A stretch of 64,000 nucleotides of DNA from Hypericum androsaemum (lineage: Eukaryota > Streptophyta > Magnoliopsida > Malpighiales > Hypericaceae): positions 10,224,162-10,288,161 of the forward strand of contig OZ023190.1 in assembly GCA_963995505.1 (NCBI GenBank), written 5' to 3'. The notes below the pieces were generated by a model. The model saw nothing but the letters and a program-made list of their open reading frames with translations. It was not told the DNA's origin and did no database searches. Positions 55,609-64,000 of the stretch are shown here, piece by piece. The first letter of the stretch is position 1, and every line of letters starts with the position of its first letter. Position numbers and translations under genes: made by a program.

Positions 55609-56047
55609 GTATGATCAGTATGGGTGACCTTCTGGAAATTTTTTGGGATGCGTGCGAGTGAGGATAAAGCACAATGGAAAAGAACCGTGTTGGTCTGTGG
55701 AGACAGTCGATCAGATTACGGGGTGTTGCATTTGGTATCAGAGCAAAAATAGTTTTGGGACTGTTCTGTGTTCTGTCTGGTGTGACGAGGATGTCGCATA
55801 TTTAAAGAGGGGTGAATGTGATACCCTGTTAATGATCTGTACTGTCTGAAATACCTTAAGTGATTTGATTGGTACTATCCATATCACCAAAGTGTACCTT
55901 CTTTTTCAGCACACATCTAAGAGAACTCTAAGGTTAAACGCATTTGGGCGGGAGTAGGATCAGGATGCGTGTCAGTGAGGACAAAACATGTTGGAAAAGA
56001 CTTGTGTTTGTCTGTGGAGATAGTCAGTCAGTTCACGGGCCGTTACA
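55609..56047 (+). mobile_element. Cassandra-type TRIM element, 5' LTR truncated
   Basis: Partial 5' LTR to 55730, internal region 55731-55818 starting TTTGGTATCAGAGC (primer site) and ending in the purine tract AAAGAGGGGTGAATG, then a 229-bp 3' LTR (55819-56047; TGATACCC to CGTTACA). The 3' LTR has lost the middle of its 5S-like segment. The orientation is opposite to the array at 52820-53625. Confidence 0.85.
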
Positions 56048-57119
56048 ATTATAGAAGGTGATTGCATTAATCAAGGACCATATCTGAATTAGACGGAATT
56101 AAAATCTTCATTGATTGGTTCAAATAGGAAAAAAATCTAATTTAAATCAAGAATCCCTAAGTATTAACCCCAATCTTTATAATCTTGCAAATAAAATCTA
56201 TTTATAATCTCATCCAAATCTTGCTTTAAATAATTGTTTAAGAAAACTTTCTATTGTCTATTTAGGTAAATACAATCCTTGCTATTACAAATTATTAAGA
56301 ATTACTACATTGTTTCAACTAATCATTAAGAAAAATCAATCAACACAAATCTTTGATATTAGTTAAAAACTCATATATTTTAAAGGAAAATAATGTTTGA
56401 GTGGTTTCAACATATTTTCCTTTTATTTTTTTCAGCTATACTCATTTGGCTACCGGTAGAACTATTGTTGAAAAAAATAAAAAAGATTGCAATTGTTCTC
56501 AATGAAGATGTTAGTAGGATCATGTTTAGATTGTTTGTTTCAAGGAGGCAATTTATTAAAATGTATGTTAACAACGATGAAAATTTTAAGACTATGGTTC
56601 AGACTACGGTTGAGACTTTAGCACCGTCTGATAGATTAATTCTTCTACAAATCATTTTGGAGAAAAGGATATGTGAAAATTAAACTCCCTTTTAGTAAGA
56701 TTGGTTTAATGATTATAACTTGTTGATCATTCTAAGAAAATACCATGAAAGTCAATTCTTAAGGTGAGCATCGTCGAATTTTGATGAACATGGTCCGTCC
56801 AGTAGGACGCATGTTGTTTGTCCTTCCACCAGGACGCATGTTGATGATGTTAATAATGAACCTTCATTTCAATGACTTCTACAATATGCTAGAGTTGAAA
56901 CTTCATATGCAATTACAATTTTCATAACAAATAAGAAGAAGAATACGACGAAAAACAAGAGGGAGAAGATGAATGAGAAGAAGCACAAATTTCCATAACA
57001 AAGAAGAAGAAGTATACTATGAAGAACAAGAGGGAGAAGATGAATGGGAAGAAGAATAAGAATAAGAGCACGGCCAAATGTGTCAAATTGATCCTGATGA
57101 ACGTACATCGATGATGGTT
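56048..57119. other. AT-rich spacer with one unrecognised ORF
   Basis: An ORF at 56393-56683 (96 aa, N-terminal hydrophobic stretch HIFLLFFSAILIWLP, then charged) starts with ATG but matches nothing I know. It may be chance in AT-rich DNA. GAAGAAGA-rich sequence occupies 56930-57060. No gene is called. Confidence 0.4.
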
Positions 57120-58650
57120 TATGATAAAAAATGGGAAGGTCACGTTCCAATAGGAGGCAAGTGCTGATGGTGACTTGAAAAATGGTATGATTTGGTCCAC
57201 TAAAGCTGATGCAATAAGGGACATCTAGAAGTACTCAGTGAAAGTTGGCGCGAGCGTATCCTCGAGGAATCAAGACATGACACTTACGCTGTGAAGTATA
57301 AAAATTGGAGTGAAGGGTGCATTAGAAAATAGTAAGAAACAACTATCTGCAAACCTGTATTGGTGAACCTGTATTGGTGAACTATCTACAATGCTGAACT
57401 TATTAAGAAGCGAGTAAAGAGTAAGTCAGGCATTCCAATTATTTTTATAATTGGTGAGATCCACGACCACATAAAGTACAAGCCCTCTTACAAAAAGGTA
57501 TGGTGAGCTAAATATAAGGTGTTTGTCCAGTTATGGGGAGATTGGAATGATTCTTATGATCAACTTTCGTAATAGTTTGCGTCATGTAAGGTTAATAATT
57601 CGAGAATAGTTGTACAACGAGAATATCTGCATAGTATTCCTGGCACGGATTTACCTGCCTCTGACTGCTATAACAAAGATATTTAGGCAAGTGTTATAAA
57701 GCTTCAAGCCCTGCATTGAAGCTTTCGAATATTGCATTCCTGTGTTGGAGATTGATGGAATGTTCATGTATGAAAAATACAAACATGTTATCTTTATCGC
57801 TATTGCCATTGATAGGAATAATATTTGCTCTCGTTGAGAGTGAGAACACTGAGAGGTTGCCCTCATTCATGATCCAAATCAGGAGGCATATGAAAGACCG
57901 ACATGGAACATGTGTTATTTCTAATTGACATAATGGCATAGTAAGGGCAATAGTGGACCAATAAAATTTGTGAGATGAAACTAGAACAGTCCATCAATAT
58001 TGTCTTCATCACATTACAAGCAACCTCAACAATCATTTCAAAAATGTTGCCATGTTGAATGTGATGAAGATTGCAGGTAGAATCAAACATCTTGTGTAGA
58101 CTAAAACTTAATATGATACATGTTTACAAAATTTTCTCCCACATATCATAATATTACTATGTTGGTTGTCTGAATTGATCGATAAAGAGCATAAACATAG
58201 AGATATATAATTGATCGATCAGCTAACATCGCTAATTAGAGCTAAGCATACGATGGTGGACGTCGATGTGGTCATATGACGAGAAATGTTGCCGAGTGTG
58301 TTAATAAGGTCTTCAAAAAAGTTTGTCATTTATTGGTAACTGCCTTAGCAGCAGAGACACTTGTCGGACAAAAAGGTTATTTTGAAGATAGATCACTTAA
58401 GTGTGGTGAAGAGAGTGGTGGTGACGCTATATTTTTGAAGAAGCTAAAAAATTTTTTGATCGGTGGCTAGCGAAAGCCAGATGATATAATGTAACAATGT
58501 ATAATCGTATAGACGACATTCACGCAGGTGAATCTTATCAGTTGTAAACTATGCAGAAAGACGGGTCACACTCGAACCCATATACTAATATAACAGAGGA
58601 TGTAGTGGCTAGTAGTAGTAGACGCTGCCGTGAACCAAGATTTCTGTCTG
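57120..58650 (+). pseudogene. Mutator-like transposase relic
   Basis: Shuffled frames give the order of a plant MULE transposase: the DNA-binding part (KYSVKVGASV, then GVKGALENSKKQLSAN), AKYKVFVQLWGDWNDSYDQL, IPGTDLPASDCY, PLIGIIFALVESENTERLPSF (compare AFAIVEGENTESW of the family), RHGTCVISN, and MTRNVAECVNKVFKK near 58276. Several stops and frameshifts make it inactive. No terminal inverted repeats were found. Confidence 0.75.
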
Positions 58651-59559
58651 AATTTGAACCATATTAATGCATACTATTTAATATTATTTGAAACCCAATG
58701 TTGCTGCTCTTGAACATTATGCATTTATAGTTTATGGCTTATACATCAGAGTTTAGGGTTTATGTTAAATTTCATACATCGTAGTTTATGCTTTACATTG
58801 AATTTTATTTTGAATAATGTTGAATTTGTAGAATAAATGATATTTCGCATTGTTCACCGGGTTGATGATGCTTTATACTCCAGATGATATATTCGGGAAT
58901 ATGGGTCGTAACTTATTTCTTGAAGATGAGTATCATTACCTAATGTACCCGTTGATGATCATTACATGTCTTGTTGCTAGGACAATGATGAATAAATGGT
59001 CTTATCGTATAAACAAATAATTTAGGTTACAATCGACCATATGGGGACTTGGTGTTAAGGTTTCTAGAGCAACAACATTCAACATGCGGTTAGCTAACAT
59101 TGTTACAGTTCCTGATGTAGATCTGATAGCTCTTTACCTAATATTGATACTTGGTCCTTGCCAAATTGAGCATATGATATCTATTTTATCTCAACATTAT
59201 GTGGTTATTCTTTTGACGGATCATGATGAGTGCTAATTCAAATGAATATATATTGCTTCTTTCTACATCCAACATGCTCTTCAAAACATGAGCATTCGAC
59301 ATCCGCAGACATGCAACAAGTATTTTAGACTCGACTGCTCGAAACACGAACTCTCATTGCGACCTAGCATAATACTCCCTTCTATCTCTACGATGTTCAA
59401 GCATATAATCATCTTTAAATGGATGAAGTATCCACCTCTCGTCGCTCCGGTGGTTCATTTGATCTAGTTTTTCTCTTTTTAGTGAAAAATAATAATTCAA
59501 TTTATAACTTCATATTTCTAGGCCTGATATGCAACCTAAGAGGGGGTGAATTAGGTTTC
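58651..59559. other. AT-rich spacer
   Basis: Short broken frames only. Possibly the continuation of the MULE relic. I see no defined feature. Confidence 0.4.
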
Positions 59560-59855
59560 TAATAATTTTTTTTGATTCTTTCGGTACTTATTCAATCAGC
59601 GTAATTGAGAATAGGGATAGAGAGAATTCACACCAGATGTATAGTGGTTCGGCTCGGTCTACTTGGCTTACATCCACTATCAACTGTTCTCCCGCTTTTT
59701 ATTATCCCCAATAAAAATACAAGACAACACCATAATTTTTACCAGCTTCACTTGCAACCTTACAACCACTAGCTTCATTGACTTCGGCTAGCTACCGCTT
59801 TAGTTTTATATGTTCACTAGTAACCTTAACAACACACTAGCTTTAACTGGCACAT

Positions 59856-61060
59856 TTATCTTACAAATGATTCCTTTGCAGCTGCCTTGATCTTACAGAT
59901 CAGGAACTCAATAACATTTATCTTTTCTTTTGCCCAGACATACTTAAAAAAGTTCATTTCCTCATTGGTGATTGCATTAGTGTTGGAGTACTTATTGAAG
60001 ACCGTGGTTAAGATGAAATGCTGAACCATCCTAAACTCAACATCAAAGATTGTGGTGGCTCTGTAATTCACTTCTACTTTCTTGAATGCCATCCCACTAA
60101 TCTAATTCCACGTCTCTAACCCTTTTAGCCTTTTATACTTGGCTAAACTCATCCCATCATAACTTATCCCAAACATTTCTCCTAATTCTTGAGGAGAAAC
60201 AGTGTATAAATTTTTCCCATTAAACTGCTGCAAAAGACTTCACTTCATATCTAGAGCCTCAAGTGGCCCTAGGTGCGAATCGTCCATGAGTCACCAGGGT
60301 AGCATAAAACTCTCTCACTTTGTCAACATTTATCCCATAGCCTATTATCGACAGGCCAAATAAACCAGACACATATAGCCACTATTTTGCTCTTTCACCA
60401 AATTCATTCCCTAATAGATCTCCCCAATCTATTATCCTCGCGCTAGTAACCTTTTTGAAGCTCAGCACATTAAATCTTTCTAGAAACTCCTCATGCTTGA
60501 AATGGAAGTTATTATAGACATGATGCGTTATTAATGATTTGTGGGACTTTGGTGATGCTTTCTCCCAAAAGCATCTTCAGAGCGAGTAGCCTCTGAGTTT
60601 TCTCCATTGTCCTCGTCTTTTTGAACCACCCTTCTTTTGGAGGTCCTTGAAGATGAAGAACTCTTGTCCTTAGAGGAGGGCTTAACCCTCTTTGCTTTAG
60701 GCTCGTCCTTGGAAGATGACCTCTTCCTTTTGCCCAATTTGACAGCTTTCCCTTTCTTTCTCCGAACCTTCTACCACTAGACTTTTTCTTTCTCTACGCT
60801 TATCTGCATAGGAGGAGTGATTTCTGCTGCTTGGTCCTCTGCATGCATCTCCACATCTTCCATCTCTGGTTGGTTTCGAAGAGAATGGCGTGCTTTTCTT
60901 CTCAAAGAGGATTTTGCTTTGGGCTTTGACTTAGAGGACTCGCCTCTTTCTATAGTAGAGTATTTATAAACTTTCTCTCTTTCTTTTATCCAAGAAACCA
61001 CCTAATTTTTCTCTTTGGGTGGATCTTGATGATTGGAGAGACCTTGAAGATGACTAGAGC
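59856..61060 (-). pseudogene. Third-ORF (envelope-like/plant transposon protein) relic
   Basis: Open pieces at 60777-61001 (YSTIERGESSKSKPKAKSSL), 60531-60737 (MGKRKRSSSKDEPKAKRVKP) and 59856-60092 (MAFKKVEVNYRATTIFDVEF), with recognisable text between (FNVLSFKKVTSARIIDWGDL). This resembles the plant transposon protein found 3' of pol in Sirevirus-like elements. An envelope role is unproven even for intact relatives. Confidence 0.5.
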
Positions 61061-61430
61061 ATCTCATTTTCCCAATCCAGAGAGAGAGGAATAGTTTCTT
61101 AGAGAACTCTTGGGAGAGAGAAGAAGTGGAAGTTTTAGGAGGAGAAAGGATGGAGAGAGGAAGAGGATGATTATGACTATTTTAACAACATTAGTATAAT
61201 CTCTCTCTTATATAAACTTAAGCTAACCCAGTTGAAGGGACACTAAAGATTAGCTGTTACGATGTGACAGCCGACGGTTATCGTCAATTGGTCCTTTGCA
61301 ATGGTTGAGAAGATCTCTTAGTCCATCACAATGTTTGAGTTTAAACTTCTCATTCGCATGTAAGTTCTAATTTTCTCCTAATCCTAATAAAATCTCCTTC
61401 ATTTAAGGGCTTGGTAAATATGTCCGCTAA

Positions 61431-62828
61431 TTAATTTTTTGAGCATACAAATTGTAGCTCTATATCACCCTTTTGGACATGATCTCTAAGAAACTGATGC
61501 CTAATTTCAATGCTCTTGGTGTGAGAATGTTGTACCAGATTTTTACTAACGTAAATAGAACTAGTATTATCGCACATAATTGGTATTTTATTGAAATTCA
61601 AGCCATAATCTTGGAGTTGTTTCTTCATATATAGAAGTTGAGAATAACAACTTCCAGCAGAGATATACTCCGCCTTAGCTGTAGAGAGAGACACATAATT
61701 TTGCTTCTTGCTAAACTATGATATCAACATGTCCTAAGTAATTAGCATGTTCCTGATGTACTCTTCCTATATAGCTTACAACCTCCATAATCGGTGTTAG
61801 AATATCCAATTAATTCAAACTACTTTTTTTTAGGATACCAAATATCCATGTCGGTTGTCCCTTTAGATATATAAATATTTGTTAACAGCCATAAAATGGG
61901 TTTTAATGGGACTAGATTGAAATCTAGCACACATGCAAACACTGAATAATATATCAAGACGACTGGCAGTTAAATAAAGTAGGGATCTGATCATACTTCG
62001 ATACTTCTTTTGATCAAATGGAACACCCTCCTCATCTTTGTCTAGTCTTGTGCTAGCAGCCATAGGAGTGTCCATTTTATTCAGCTTCATCATGTCAAAC
62101 TTCTTCAAGATATCTTTGATATACTTAGTTTGACTTATGAAAATTCCCTTTTTTAGATTGGTTACTTTGAAGACCAAGGAAATATTTCAATTCTCCCATC
62201 ATACTCATCTCAAACTCTTTTTGCATAGTTTTTGAAAACTCTTTGCACATAGAATCATTTGTTGCACCAAAGATAGTGTCATCGACATAAATTTGCACAA
62301 GCAACAGATTATTCTTTTCATCCTTAATAAACAAAGTTGAATCAACATTGCCCCTTTTAAAATCCTTTTCGATTAGAAAGCCACTGAACTTTTCATACCG
62401 AGCTCTAGGAGCTTGTTTCAAACCATATAAAGCTTTTTTTAATGATAAACATGATCAGGCTTATCAAAGCTTTCAAAACCAGGTGGATGTTCAACATAGA
62501 CTTCTTCTTTAACAATACCATTTAAAAATGCATTCTTAACGTCCATTTGGTAAAGTTTGAAGTCCATGAGCCATGCAAATGCTAAGAGTAATCAAATGGC
62601 TTACATCCTAGCAACAGGTATGAAGGTTTCTTCATAGTCTATTCCCTTTTCTTGGGAATAACTCTGTCTAACTAGTCTAGCCTTATTTCGAATCACAATA
62701 GCATTTTTATCCATTTTGCTCCTATAGACCCATTTTGTTCCTATGACAGGATGATTAGATAGTCTAGGAACTATTGTCCACACATTACTTCTCTTGAATT
62801 GATTTAGCTCTTCATGCATTGCAATCAT
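61431..62828 (-). pseudogene. Sirevirus-like reverse transcriptase and RNase H
   Basis: RT begins at 62828 (NQFKRSNVWTIVPR, GTKWVYRSKMD, ARLVRQSYSQEKGIDYEETF). It is frameshifted near 62600, continues 62125-62421 with YVDD and 61863-62177 (FKVTNLKKGIFISQTKYIKD). RNase H at 61431-61694 has STAKAEYISAGSC and CDNTSSIYVSKN. Inactive. Confidence 0.82.
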
Positions 62829-64000
62829 CCAAAACTCATCATCTATTGCATTATTTATATCTCTAGGTTCAACTTTTGATAAAAATGCAAGATGTGTGAA
62901 AGTGTTATGAATTGCCTTTCGAGTAAGTATTCCTCTTTGTGGATCACCTATTACCTATATGAGGGGATGATCTTTGACTATTTTCACTCTCTTGTGGCTG
63001 GAGGATGCCTACTTGCATTTTTCTCCTGTTCATTGTCATTGGTGGTAATATGCTCTTCATCCTTTTCCTCATCAGAATGGTCAGCAACTTCCTTTGCAGA
63101 TATCAAGGCTTGTTCATCAAAATTCAAATAAGACATGAATGGACTCTTCTACCTTGTTATTTTTCTTGTTGAATACTCGATAGATTTTTGAGCTAATTGA
63201 ATAACCCAAGAAAATAGCCTCATCGCCTTTAGAATCAAATTTGCCAAGGTGTTATTTGCCATTGTTGTGCACAAAGCATTTAGACCCAAAAACATGGAAG
63301 TAACCAATGTTTGGCTTTCTTCCCTTGTACAATTCATATGGAGTCTTTTTGAGCAATAATCTAATGGAGGTTCTTAACCGATAATTGTGTCTTGTCCATT
63401 ATCTCCAAAGGTGATCTTTCCACCTTTCTCTTTCTTTATACTGGAGAAGAATCTTTTATCTCCAGTCATACATCTCGTGCATCCGCTATCAATATACCAT
63501 TCTTGGTTCAGCTCATGATACGCTCCGAGACATACCTGCAAAAGTAATTAAGTCTTTGATTTTGGCACGCAAACCTTGTTGGGTCCAAACTCATTAGCTA
63601 AAATGTAAATTCCCTTAGGAACCCAGACTTCCTTGGTTCTAGCCTTCTTGCCCATCCAACAATCCCTAGCTAGGTGTCCAATATTCCTATAGGTATAACA
63701 TCTTTTGTTAGTCTGGTGAGAACTTCTATGTTATGTATTACTTATGTTGCTAATGGATTGTGCTGGCTAAGACACACGAATAATGTCAGAAATAGTCTTT
63801 TCAGACTTCAGCCCTTCTATCTTTTGTTCAAGAGCTTTGATCCTTTCATCTCTGAAAGTTAATTCATTTCTGAGTTTGGATCTTTCAATCACAGCATCTC
63901 TTAGTTCACCTACAAGTTGATTGTAATACTATGCTTTCATTGTACATTGTCATTTCTATTACGGTATTAATAGTTATGAGTTTAAAGTTAGGGTTAGAGT

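Larger units (their letters stand above)
59560..64000 (-). mobile_element. Sirevirus-like Ty1-copia element, decayed, runs off the window
   Basis: Minus-strand order from the right edge: coiled-coil Gag end, zinc knuckle (CYTYRNIGHLARDC, about 63660-63700), protease (WYIDSGCTRCMTGDKRFFSS, about 63450-63510), integrase C-terminus (63149-63340), RT (61863-62828, YVDD in QIYVDDTIFGATND) and RNase H (61431-61694) ending ADIFTKPL-like. Downstream of pol lies a long extra region (59856-61060) with basic Ser/Lys-rich segments, as in Sireviruses with an envelope-like third ORF. Stops break all parts. The 3' LTR is not clearly delimited; the 5' half lies outside. Confidence 0.75.

Noticed and set aside
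52900..56000. Functional 5S rRNA genes
   Set aside because: The 5S-like segments are diverged and bounded by LTR ends, primer site and polypurine tract, so they belong to Cassandra elements.
56869..57224. Phe/Leu-rich ORFs on the minus strand
   Set aside because: Antisense of GAAGAAGA-rich low-complexity sequence.

Overview
The window is nuclear DNA from a flowering plant, most likely a woody eudicot. The evidence is spliced genes with GT-AG and one GC-AG intron, a coiled-coil NBS-LRR (NLR) cluster, a FRIGIDA-like gene, a plant histone H2A.X gene, a nuclear tRNA-Pro, a plant snRNA-type promoter and many plant LTR retrotransposons. The NLRs resemble the At4g27190 type; a Myrtales-like source is only a guess.

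Layout. 1-159: 3' end of an unrecognised coding exon. 226-1044: candidate non-autonomous DNA transposon. 1050-6898: decayed Ty1-copia element with a clean 5-bp target duplication. 6960-11450: FRIGIDA-like gene (CDS 8370-11160, four coding exons, 840 aa) with five tandem copies of a 21-residue coiled-coil repeat. 12354-12425: tRNA-Pro(AGG) on the minus strand. 12486-12745: a U2-snRNA-like locus with an intact snRNA promoter.

12850-42930 is a tandem segmental duplication. Each unit carries a CC-NBS-LRR gene (copy A 15155-18448, copy B 34684-38019), a decayed DHHC palmitoyltransferase (PAT) pseudogene, and an M41-peptidase-like gene. That last gene is complete only in copy B (40974-42927, seven exons, 340 aa); copy A keeps exons 5-7 as a pseudogene. 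A young copia element with a complete 1295-codon polyprotein (21991-28747) sits inside unit A, and unit B shows the matching empty site. A CC-only NLR fragment lies at 31782-32231.

43251-43818 is a two-exon histone H2A.X gene with an S-phase type promoter. 44209-49057 is a dead chromovirus-type gypsy element. 50338-52040 is a decayed H2A.X exon copy split by a 1.4-kb Mutator-like element with a 9-bp target duplication. 52072-56047 is nested debris: a solo LTR, Cassandra-type elements whose LTRs carry 5S rRNA-like sequence, and gypsy fragments, with a 605-bp tandem duplication and a mirrored junction. 57120-58650 is a Mutator-like transposase relic. 59560-64000 is a decayed Sirevirus-like copia element that runs off the window.

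The host genes do not form a pathway. The strongest leads are the U2-like snRNA locus, a self-complementary primer-binding region in the young copia element, the 5S-bearing Cassandra array, and the conversion-like tract shared by the two NLR genes.
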